Source of the DNA: Paraburkholderia sp. BL9I2N2
GTDB taxonomy: Bacteria; Pseudomonadota; Gammaproteobacteria; Burkholderiales; Burkholderiaceae
Assembly: GCF_004339745.1 (NCBI RefSeq)
Contig: NZ_SMGP01000002.1
Span: 434,001-498,000, forward strand
Direction: 5' to 3'
Length of the DNA stretch: 64,000 nucleotides
The translations under genes were made by a program, and so were the position numbers. The notes below the pieces were generated by a model. The model was not told the DNA's origin. It did not search any database and saw nothing but the letters and a program-made list of their open reading frames with translations. Each line of letters begins with the position of its first letter. The first letter of the stretch is position 1. Below, piece after piece: positions 45,222 to 52,190 of the stretch.

Positions 45222-46097
45222 ATGCGGCAACTCGAACTCCGTCATATCCATGCCTTCGTTTGCGTCGCGAAACAGCTTCATTTCTCGCGCGCCGCCGACG
45301 AATTGGGGATCGCCGCGCCGTCGCTGACCAAGCTGATCCAGGAGGCGGAACGGCTGCTCGGCGTGCGGCTCTTTCATCGCACCAAGCGCTCGGTCGCGCT
45401 GAGCGCGGCGGGCAGCGCCTATCTCGCCGAGGCGCTGGTCGCGCTCGATCACCTCGCGCGCGGCGAGGAGCGCGCGGTGCTGGCCGAGCGTGGCGAGCTC
45501 GGGCGCGTCGAAGTCGGCTATGTGGCGTCGGCGGCGTATGCGGGCGTGTTGCAGCGCGATGTCGGTGGATTTCGCGGCGCGCATCCGGGCGTCGACATTT
45601 CGATCCGCGAGGTGCCGATGGACAACGTCGCCGCCATGTTGCGCGACGGCCTGCTCGACGCCGCCTACGTGCGCCCGCCGATGCTGCTGGCCGACGGCAT
45701 TCAGGCCACGACCGTGCATCGCGATCAATTCGTCCTCGCATTGCCGACCGATTCCGCGCTGGCGGCCTCGCCGAGCGTCAAGCCGGCGCAACTGCGCGAC
45801 CAGTGCTTCGTGCTGCCGGAGCAGGAAGCCGGCACTTTCGAAGTGGCGCGGCGCGGGCGCTTCTCCGCGCGGCTCGGACCGCGCCCCGGTACGCTCGCCT
45901 CGGTGCTGGCCTGCGTGTCGCTGGGCGGCTATGTCGCCATCGTGCCGCATACGCTGGCGGACTGCATCGCTTTGCCGGGTGTGGTGTACCGCGACATCAC
46001 CGGGCAGCCCATCCCTTCGGAGATCGCGATTGCCTTCCGGAAGTACGAGCGGGCCCCGGCCGTCAAGGCGTTTCTCGACTTCGCACGGCATAAGTGA
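45222..46097 (+). CDS. LysR family regulator, probable regulator of the divergent efflux pump
   Basis: A 291-residue LysR protein. The winged helix has ELRHIHAFVCVAKQLHFSRAA, PSLTKLIQEAERLLG and RLFHRTKRSV. The effector domain (about 90-290) includes GRVEVGYVASAAYAGVL. It is divergent from the DHA2 pump gene across an AT-rich 112-bp gap, so pump control is likely. Confidence 0.88.
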   Translation: MRQLELRHIHAFVCVAKQLHFSRAADELGIAAPSLTKLIQEAERLLGVRLFHRTKRSVALSAAGSAYLAEALVALDHLARGEERAVLAERGELGRVEVGYVASAAYAGVLQRDVGGFRGAHPGVDISIREVPMDNVAAMLRDGLLDAAYVRPPMLLADGIQATTVHRDQFVLALPTDSALAASPSVKPAQLRDQCFVLPEQEAGTFEVARRGRFSARLGPRPGTLASVLACVSLGGYVAIVPHTLADCIALPGVVYRDITGQPIPSEIAIAFRKYERAPAVKAFLDFARHK

Positions 46098-46172
46098 CAC
46101 CGGTCTGAAGGCGGCTTGAAGCCTGTCCGACGGGTCGGGAAACGGCGTCTGTTCAACACGCCGGCCGCTTTT

Positions 46173-46196
46173 CGTTATATCCTGCCGAATATCACG
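46173..46196. promoter_or_regulatory. ModE-like operator A
   Basis: CGTTATAT-N8-ATATCACG, a 24-bp inverted-repeat site. It fits the E. coli ModE operator shape (CGnTATATA-N6-TATAT-type). It lies 91 bp upstream of the GTG of the unknown gene at 46287. Confidence 0.72.
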
Positions 46197-46286
46197 GTAG
46201 GCTTCGTGGTGCGTGGCGGCGCGTCTTTCAGCGCTTCTGAGAGCCCCGCGCGACGAGGCGAAACGAGCCAGCAGGAGCCAGTAGCG

Positions 46287-46886
46287 GTGCGCAGTCGATC
46301 CATTTCATCCGCCCCGGCAAGACGCCGCGAGCGTCTGCCCAACGAGCTTTCATCGACCATCGTCGCGGTGAAGTCGGCGTCCGAGCGCGGCCGCGCCGAA
46401 TCGATCCGCGATGTCGTCGACGCCTACCGGCGTCTCTACGGCAGCGTGCAGCGCTTCGTGCTGATGCTGACCGAAGACCGGTTGAATTTCGCCTCGGTCG
46501 GCACGTCCGGCTCGCATTCGCTGAACCAGTTGCTGTCGATCCTCGCCGAGCGGGCGAGAGCCGCGGCGTTCGCGCGTCTGCGCGACCTCAAAGCGGCGAT
46601 CGAGGAAGCGCGCTGCGCCGAACAACTGCGCGACGCGATTTTTTCCGATACGTTCAGCAACGACCTGGCTGCCTTGCGCAAGGTGGTCGCGGAACTCGAA
46701 CGGCTCGACGCGGCCTTCGTGGGCCTGTGCGTCGGGCATGTGCTCGAACAGCACGCACGGGCCGCGAATGACATGAACCCGACGGCAGGCAAGCGCGCCG
46801 GAACCGCGCGAAGCCCTGCGGACAGGGTGGCCGTGCGGCGCAAAGCGCGCGTCGCCGAGCCCGCCCTCGCCTCCTCCAACGACTGA
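46287..46886 (+). CDS. Hypothetical helical protein in the Mo regulon
   Basis: A 199-residue protein not recognised as any family. It is predicted helical: a basic N-terminus (RSRSISSAPARRRERLP), then SIRDVVDAYRRLYGSVQRFV and a second helical block, AFARLRDLKAAIEEARCAEQ, and a basic Ala-rich tail. No membrane segment or signal peptide; only two Cys (in EEARCAEQ and GLCVGH). The start GTG 46287 is chosen because AGGAG lies nine bases upstream. A ModE-like site precedes it, and the next gene, for a DUF2325 protein, has its own site, so the two are probably co-regulated with molybdate uptake. Function unknown. Confidence 0.7.
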   Translation: MRSRSISSAPARRRERLPNELSSTIVAVKSASERGRAESIRDVVDAYRRLYGSVQRFVLMLTEDRLNFASVGTSGSHSLNQLLSILAERARAAAFARLRDLKAAIEEARCAEQLRDAIFSDTFSNDLAALRKVVAELERLDAAFVGLCVGHVLEQHARAANDMNPTAGKRAGTARSPADRVAVRRKARVAEPALASSND

Positions 46887-46924
46887 TTAACGACAGCCGC
46901 AGATGAACGCTCTCTTTCGCCCAT

Positions 46925-46948
46925 CGTTATATCTTTCCGAATATATCG
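46925..46948. promoter_or_regulatory. ModE-like operator B
   Basis: CGTTATAT-N8-ATATATCG. The spacer CTTTCCGA is close to that of site A (CCTGCCGA). It lies 86 bp upstream of the DUF2325 gene ATG. Confidence 0.72.
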
Positions 46949-47034
46949 CCGGCCGCGCTTGCGCGGCGAAAGTGCGCCATGAGCTTCACCTGCACTTTCA
47001 ACCCGCCTGACACCGAACCGGATTCGAGATTCCC

Positions 47035-48387
47035 ATGCACACGCCCCCGTTCCGTCTCGCCCAGCCCGCGCGCCTGAAACTATCCGGCGACGAACTTGCC
47101 GGCACCGGCATGCACGTCGCCGACGCATGTTGCGCCCCCGCCAAAGTGTCGTTCTCGAACACCAAACGGCGCGCGCGCCTCGCCGAACTCGACAGCCATC
47201 TGCATTGTTCGATCATCGGGACGTGTCTGAGCACGCACGAGTTGCGCAAGCTGGTGCCGAAATTCACGGGACTCGATCGCCGCGACGCGAGCGATCTGGA
47301 GATCCATCACTCGGCGGTCGAACTCGCGATCGAAGGCGGCGCGGCCGCCAAGGCGCTGCACAAACTGCTCGACGAACACTATGCGGGCGCGATCCGCCGC
47401 TTCGAGAAAGCCACCGACGACGTCGACCTGCTCAATCTCTGGGACGAAGCGCTGAAGAGCGGCGACATCCCGCCCGCCTACTGGGCGTTGATGACGCATC
47501 CGTTTGCGACCATGCGCGTGCGCCAGAAAGCATTCGGCGACTTGCACATGCTGTCGCATCTGGTGGGCGCGGCCAATCGCGCGGACATTCGCCGGCTGGT
47601 CGCGCTGGAAGAGGAGAACGCCGCATTGAAAGAGAAAATCGAGCGTCAGCAGAGCCGTTTGCAGGAACTCAGCCTGCAACGCGACGCGTCGATTGCGGCG
47701 CTCAACGAGCAGATCGCGCAGCTCACGGCGCAGACAAGCCGCCAGATCCCCGCCGATGTCGCCGGTCACGAAGCCGAAACGCAACGGCTGCGCGACAAAC
47801 TGGCCGACGCCGATCAGCGCGTCGCGCTGCATACGAGCCGTCGCGAGGCCGCGGAACAGCGCGCGCTGCAGGAACAGGACGCGGCGCTCGCGCTGCGCAG
47901 AAGCCACGATCAGACGCTGACGCTGCTCAAGCTGGTGCAAAGCGAATGCGACGCCCTCGAACGCGCGACGGTGGACGCAGCGGACGCGGCGAGCGGAGCC
48001 GGCACGCGCCGGGCGAGCCTCGACAGCGTGCAAGGCAAACGGATCGCGTATGTGGGCGGCAGGCCGGGTTCCAACGCGGCGCTCAAGCGGCTGGTGGAAG
48101 CGGCCGGCGGCGAACTGATCGTGCACGACGGCGGTGTGGAAGATCGCAAAGGTCTGCTTGCCGCGGCGTTGCCGGGTGCGGATCTCGTCGTGTTTCCGGT
48201 CGATTGCATCGACCACGATTCGATGAATACGCTCAAGCGCGTCTGCGAACGCCATCAGATCGACTATCACCCGCTGCGCACGGCGAGTGTGGCGAGCTTC
48301 GTCGAATTGATGGCGCGCCTGCACCCCGAGCATCTTGCGCAATTGGGCAATCCGCCGCCTTCGGCGTTTTGCCTGCGCCACGGCTGA
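47035..48387 (+). CDS. DUF2325 domain protein with coiled coil
   Basis: A 450-residue protein. An N-terminal helical domain (about 45-180, with LHCSIIGTCLSTHELRKLV and HHSAVELAIEGG) is followed by a coiled coil (about 190-310). The C-terminal DUF2325 domain (about 340-430) includes IAYVGGRPGSNAALKRLVE, HDGGVEDRKGLL and VFPVDCIDHDSMNTLK. DUF2325 has a Rossmann-like look (VGGRPG) and a conserved cysteine (here VDCIDH). Biochemical role unknown. A ModE-like site lies just upstream, and modE, nifQ and a molybdate transporter are neighbours, so it is probably part of molybdenum handling. Confidence 0.85.
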   Translation: MHTPPFRLAQPARLKLSGDELAGTGMHVADACCAPAKVSFSNTKRRARLAELDSHLHCSIIGTCLSTHELRKLVPKFTGLDRRDASDLEIHHSAVELAIEGGAAAKALHKLLDEHYAGAIRRFEKATDDVDLLNLWDEALKSGDIPPAYWALMTHPFATMRVRQKAFGDLHMLSHLVGAANRADIRRLVALEEENAALKEKIERQQSRLQELSLQRDASIAALNEQIAQLTAQTSRQIPADVAGHEAETQRLRDKLADADQRVALHTSRREAAEQRALQEQDAALALRRSHDQTLTLLKLVQSECDALERATVDAADAASGAGTRRASLDSVQGKRIAYVGGRPGSNAALKRLVEAAGGELIVHDGGVEDRKGLLAAALPGADLVVFPVDCIDHDSMNTLKRVCERHQIDYHPLRTASVASFVELMARLHPEHLAQLGNPPPSAFCLRHG

Positions 48388-48411
48388 GCGCACTTGCGCG
48401 ACCCGGCCCGC

Positions 48412-48825
48412 TCAGGAGCGGATTAGCCTGGTCAACTCGGCGATCTGTTTCGCGCAACTTCGCTGCGCCTCGACTTCGACGTCGCGGTACAGGCGAATGA
48501 TGGTTTCGCCCACGGGCGTGAGCGTGCAGCCGCCGCCGCTCTGGCCGCCCTGCTCCGAATGCGTGGCAGGCGACTTGAGCGAACGGTTCAGTTCATCGAT
48601 CAGCAGCCAGGCGCGACGGTACGACATATCGAGGCTGCGCGCCGCCGCCGAGATCGAGCCGAATTCGCGCACGGCTTCGAGCAATTCGACTTTGCCCGGC
48701 CCGAGCGCGACCGCGTCGCCGCTACGGATGCGCATTCTGAAGCGCACTTCTGGACGCGCCTTCGCGGCTTTTTTTGCCGCGGGTGCGGGTTTGGTTTTTG
48801 GGGTGTCAGCCATGCGCGAAAGCAT
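48412..48825 (-). CDS. modE: ModE-type winged-helix regulator, HTH domain only
   Basis: About 137 residues. A basic Lys/Pro/Ala-rich N-terminus (KTKPAPAAKKAAKARPE) leads into the ModE N-terminal winged helix: LLEAVREFGSISAAARSLDM, YRRAWLLIDELNRS and the GGxxGGGxxLTPxG wing, seen as GGQSGGGCTLTPVGE. The protein ends after about 30 more residues, so the two Mop (molybdate-binding) domains of E. coli ModE (262 residues) are missing. Start ATG 48825 has GAGGCGG upstream; ATG 48813 is also possible. It is the last gene of a moco-domain/nifQ/modE operon. How it would sense molybdate is open. Confidence 0.85.
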   Translation of the reverse strand: MLSRMADTPKTKPAPAAKKAAKARPEVRFRMRIRSGDAVALGPGKVELLEAVREFGSISAAARSLDMSYRRAWLLIDELNRSLKSPATHSEQGGQSGGGCTLTPVGETIIRLYRDVEVEAQRSCAKQIAELTRLIRS

Positions 48826-48865
48826 ACACGAACCGCCTCGTACTGCCACCCTGGCCGAACGGCCA

Positions 48866-49522
48866 TCACAATCCTCCCTGAAGCTCCGGGAAGCAATGCC
48901 CGTAGTCTTCACAGCCGGGACAGCCTGGCGCCGGGCCAGGCTGCAAACCCAGTGACAACGCGCGTTGTTCAGCGAGGAACTTCTTCCACCGCAAGTTGGC
49001 GGTATTGAGCGCGACGAGCGTGGGGAAATAACGCGTCAGCATCCACGTGACTTCGGCGCGGCCGGCGAGGCCGAGGTCGCGCCACAGGTGATCCGGACGC
49101 AAACAGGCATGGGCGATGATCGCAGCTAGACGCTGCGCGTCGTCTGCATGGATCGTGGCGCTGGCGTACGTGAGCAATAGCGCGTGGAGCGTGCGGACGA
49201 ATTCCGCGTGCTCGCTCGAAGTGACCACGAGCGGCAGCGCGGCCGGGACAGCGGCACGCGCGAAGTGCCGCGCCAGCAGCGCGCGCCACGCCGGTTGCTG
49301 AAGTCCGAGCAGCGCGAGTTCGTTGCGCGCGTCGCGCTCGGCGATCAGTTTGGCGAAGAGTTGTGTGTCGGGTGATGCGGCGTCCGTGGCCGCGTCCAGC
49401 CAGTGGGTCATCCGCGCGGCGGTCAATGCGTCCTGCGGCAACGACAACGACCGCACCCACAAAGGCGCGTCTTCGCCAGTTGCGGCAACACCAACAACGC
49501 GTGCAAGCGGATCGTCAGACAT
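48866..49522 (-). CDS. nifQ: NifQ family molybdenum-trafficking protein
   Basis: A 218-residue NifQ. The family C-terminus is clear: RWKKFLAEQRAL, then GCPGCEDYGHCFPE, with C201, C204 and C210 (CX2CX5C). The full NifQ motif CX4CX2CX5C would need a Cys at 196, which is Gly here, so one predicted Fe-S/Mo ligand is absent. NifQ donates Mo to the nitrogenase cofactor in diazotrophs. Here it lies in an operon with a moco-domain protein and modE, with no nitrogenase gene in the window. It may store or hand over molybdenum for other enzymes. Confidence 0.85.
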   Translation of the reverse strand: MSDDPLARVVGVAATGEDAPLWVRSLSLPQDALTAARMTHWLDAATDAASPDTQLFAKLIAERDARNELALLGLQQPAWRALLARHFARAAVPAALPLVVTSSEHAEFVRTLHALLLTYASATIHADDAQRLAAIIAHACLRPDHLWRDLGLAGRAEVTWMLTRYFPTLVALNTANLRWKKFLAEQRALSLGLQPGPAPGCPGCEDYGHCFPELQGGL

Positions 49523-49584
49523 GGCGGCAACGTGATAAGGATCAGCGACCCATGTTACGCCTACCGGCTGTGCCTCGCGTTCAC

Positions 49585-50073
49585 CTATGCCAACGGTCCC
49601 AACACATGCGCCTCGATCCGCGCGAGCCGTTTGACATGGCGCGGCGCGGGCAGGATGTCGGATCCGGAAAACAGAATCGGCGCGCCGTCTTCAGCGTCGA
49701 GCGCTTGGCCGCCGCACTCGTAGGCGACCATCACGTTCTCGCCGATCGGTGTGTTGAAGAGTTCGTGCCACGAAAACGTCACGACATAGCCGTCGCGCCC
49801 CATCGCGACGAACACCGTGCGCTTGAATTCGCCCGGCACGCTATTCGGCAAGCCCGCTTCCGTGATCAGCGTCGTCAGGCGCACGCCGCGATACGGCTCG
49901 ACGCTGCGAATAAAGCGGTTGGTCGTATAGCAACGCAGATCGAACGGCGTGGCCACCACGCTTTCGTAGCGTTTGAGTTCATCGAGCCCGAATGAAAGCG
50001 GCCGCTGGAATCGTCCGCTCAGGACGAGCGCGCTGTCGACAGCGGGCGCGGCAATCACATTCTCACTATCCAT
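49585..50073 (-). CDS. Stand-alone molybdopterin-binding (sulfite-oxidase-fold) protein
   Basis: A 162-residue protein with the SUOX-type moco-binding fold. Visible features are C48 in FDLRCYTTN (place of the Mo-ligand Cys), YRGVRLTTLITEAG, and the C-terminal APRHVKRLARIEA. No signal peptide or heme domain. Such small proteins are annotated as oxidoreductases, but their substrates are unknown. It is first in the moco-domain/nifQ/modE operon, with a ModE-like site 44-67 bp upstream of its ATG. Confidence 0.82.
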   Translation of the reverse strand: MDSENVIAAPAVDSALVLSGRFQRPLSFGLDELKRYESVVATPFDLRCYTTNRFIRSVEPYRGVRLTTLITEAGLPNSVPGEFKRTVFVAMGRDGYVVTFSWHELFNTPIGENVMVAYECGGQALDAEDGAPILFSGSDILPAPRHVKRLARIEAHVLGPLA

Positions 50074-50116
50074 ATCCGTTTATCTCCAGCATGTGCGCCT
50101 GAGCGGCTTGTTCACC

Positions 50117-50140
50117 CGTTATGTCCGTGTGTATATTACG
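50117..50140. promoter_or_regulatory. ModE-like operator C1 (for the minus-strand operon)
   Basis: CGTTATGT-N8-ATATTACG, 24 bp, just upstream of the moco-domain/nifQ/modE operon. It shares the exact 8-bp spacer with the other four sites. Confidence 0.72.
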
Positions 50141-50178
50141 CTGCGATGGCGGCTTGCGCGCAAAACCGCGTCGATACG

Positions 50179-50202
50179 CGTCATATCGCCGGGAATATAG
50201 CC
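50179..50202. promoter_or_regulatory. ModE-like operator C2 (toward the lipoprotein gene)
   Basis: CGTCATAT-N8-ATATAGCC, the weakest of the five sites, 39 bp downstream of C1 (edge to edge). It lies 88 bp upstream of the lipoprotein gene ATG, so the divergent region has one site per direction. Confidence 0.6.
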
Positions 50203-50289
50203 CGGCCTCACCCTCATTCATAACAATCACGGCCCGCGTGGGCGCGCCGGCATACGGCCGGTGCGCAGCCGGGCCGCTCAGGAGGTCAC

Positions 50290-51216
50290 ATGCGCTTCTC
50301 ACCCGCCTGGCGACGCACCACGTGTCTCGCTTTCGTCTCCCTCGGCCTGATCGCGGCGCTCGCCGGCTGTGGCGGCGACGAGATTACCGTCACGCCGCAA
50401 AAGGCCGCCGTCAGCGCGTCGCCGAACGGCATCGCGGTGCGCGCGGCGGACGGCGCCGTCTTCATCACCGACGACCAGACCAATAGCGTGCTCTCCTCGC
50501 CGGACGGCCGCACGTTCGCGCATTACGCGAGCGTGCCCGCGGTGGCCGGCCAGTCGAACAGCCTGAGCCAGTTGAGCTTCGCCGACGCGTCCACGCTGAT
50601 GATCGAACGCTTCGGCTTCGGCACGGCGAGCGCGGTGTTCAGCATCAAGGGCGTCGATGCGGTCGCGGCGCTGAGCGGCCCCGATCCGGCGCGCCGCCGC
50701 CTCGGCCTGATCTCGATCGGCTCCAATCGTTTGCTCTCGACGTGGTTCGTCAAAATCGGCAGCAATCCGCTGCAAGGCGGCCTGAGTCTCATCACGTATG
50801 ATCCGGCCGCTCACACGGCGGTCGAGCGCGATCTGCTGAGCGGACTCGGCAAGCCGGTCGGGATCGCCGTGTCTGGCGACGCGGTCTACGTCTCCGACCA
50901 GGCCAACAACGACATCGTCAAAGCGAGTCTGAGCGCGTTGCTGGGCGGATCGCAGGCCGTGACGCCGAGCGGCGCGTTCGTGCGGATCACCAGCCCGGAC
51001 CTGATGGCCGTCGACGCGGGCGGCAAGCTGTACACCAAATGCAATACCACCGGCCTGTGCCGGATCGCGCCGGACGGCACGATCAGCGTGCTTGCAAACG
51101 ACTTTCAGGACGCCCGCGGCGTAGCCGTCGACGCGCCGCGCGGCCGGCTGTACGCCATCGACCGCGCCGCCAGTGCGAGCGGCACCAGTTACGTGCGCAG
51201 TTTCCCGCTTAACTGA
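50290..51216 (+). CDS. Beta-propeller lipoprotein
   Basis: A 308-residue protein with a lipoprotein signal peptide. The lipobox is LAGC at about residues 24-27, after a hydrophobic stretch LAFVSLGLIAALAG. Repeats of the type GIAVxxxDGxVFITDDQTN, GIAVSGDAVYVSDQANN and GVAVDAPRGRLYAIDR indicate an NHL/SMP-30-type beta-propeller. It should be anchored in the inner or outer membrane, facing the periplasm. It lies between the moco operon and the molybdate uptake operon, with a ModE-like site upstream. No metal-binding motif can be assigned. Function unknown. Confidence 0.8.
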   Translation: MRFSPAWRRTTCLAFVSLGLIAALAGCGGDEITVTPQKAAVSASPNGIAVRAADGAVFITDDQTNSVLSSPDGRTFAHYASVPAVAGQSNSLSQLSFADASTLMIERFGFGTASAVFSIKGVDAVAALSGPDPARRRLGLISIGSNRLLSTWFVKIGSNPLQGGLSLITYDPAAHTAVERDLLSGLGKPVGIAVSGDAVYVSDQANNDIVKASLSALLGGSQAVTPSGAFVRITSPDLMAVDAGGKLYTKCNTTGLCRIAPDGTISVLANDFQDARGVAVDAPRGRLYAIDRAASASGTSYVRSFPLN

Positions 51217-51255
51217 TGCAGAGCGGCGTCGTCACACAAGATAATGCGATGACGT

Positions 51256-51279
51256 CGTAATATAGCGCTCTTAATAACG
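51256..51279. promoter_or_regulatory. ModE-like operator D (upstream of the molybdate transporter)
   Basis: CGTAATAT-N8-TAATAACG, 24 bp, 15 bp upstream of the binding-protein ATG, positioned to repress by covering the promoter or start region. Confidence 0.74.
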
Positions 51280-51294
51280 TATCGGGGTTATCGC

Positions 51295-52185
51295 ATGATT
51301 CGCAAGCTGCTCGCTTCTCTCGTCGCTCCTCTCGTGGTCGTTACCGGCATCGTGACGGCCGCGCCTGCTTTCGCGCAGGACAACACGGTCAACGTGCTGT
51401 ACGCCGGCTCGCTCGTCAATCTGATGGAGCGCAGCATCGGCCCGGCATTCGAGAAGGCCACCGGCCAGCATTTCCGCGGCTACGCGGCGGGCTCGAACAA
51501 GATCGCCAACGAGATCAAGGGCAAGCTGCGCCGCGGCGACGTGTTCATCAGCGCGAGCCCCAAGGTGAATGACAGTTTGACCGGCGCTGCAAACGGCGAT
51601 CACGTCACGTGGTATGTGAACTTCGCCGAATCGCCGTTGATGATCGGCTACAACCCGCAGAGCAAGTTCGCGCCGCAATTCAAGAGCAAGCGCTGGGACC
51701 AGGTGCTGCAGGAGCCGGGCATCCGCATCGGCCGGACCGACCCGAAGCTCGACCCGAAGGGTGCCTTCACCGTCGAGATGGTGACCAGGGCGGCTGAGCT
51801 CTACCACCAGCCGGACCTCGTCGAGAAGACGCTCGGCGCGGCGGAAAACCCCGAGCAGGTTTTGCCCGAGGAAACGCTGGTTGGCCGCCTGCAATCCGGC
51901 CAGCTCGACGCCGGCTTTTTCTATTCCACCGAAACGTCCGACCTGAAGATTCCGGCGATCCGCCCCGCACCTGAATTGCAGGCCAAGGCAAGCTACACGC
52001 TGACGATTCTCAGCGACGCGCCGAACCGTGAAGGCGCGAGCAGCTTCGTCGACTTTCTGTTGAGCGCGAAAGGCCGCGCGCTGCTCAAGCAACATGGCGT
52101 GGACGTCATCAAACCCACGGTAAGCGGCAACGGGCAAGCCATGCCGCCTTCGGTGCAAGCCGTGATCGACGCCGCCGCGCAGTAA
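51295..52185 (+). CDS. Molybdate/tungstate ABC transporter substrate-binding protein (ModA/WtpA-like)
   Basis: A 296-residue periplasmic binding protein. The signal peptide (about 1-27) ends APAFAQ. VNVLYAGSLVNLMERSIGPA, then AAGSNKIANEIKGKLRRGDV and IRIGRTDPKLDPKG match the WtpA/ModA group that binds molybdate or tungstate; the GRTDPKLDPKG segment is closest to WtpA-type proteins. It captures the oxyanion in the periplasm. The fused permease-ATPase gene follows after 5 bp. A ModE-like operator overlaps its promoter region. Confidence 0.87.
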   Translation: MIRKLLASLVAPLVVVTGIVTAAPAFAQDNTVNVLYAGSLVNLMERSIGPAFEKATGQHFRGYAAGSNKIANEIKGKLRRGDVFISASPKVNDSLTGAANGDHVTWYVNFAESPLMIGYNPQSKFAPQFKSKRWDQVLQEPGIRIGRTDPKLDPKGAFTVEMVTRAAELYHQPDLVEKTLGAAENPEQVLPEETLVGRLQSGQLDAGFFYSTETSDLKIPAIRPAPELQAKASYTLTILSDAPNREGASSFVDFLLSAKGRALLKQHGVDVIKPTVSGNGQAMPPSVQAVIDAAAQ

Positions 52186-52190
52186 GCGCG

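Noticed and set aside
49499..49550. Another ModE-like site near the nifQ start (CGTGATAA)
   Set aside because: Only one half-site is present, and no inverted partner lies at the 8-bp spacing.
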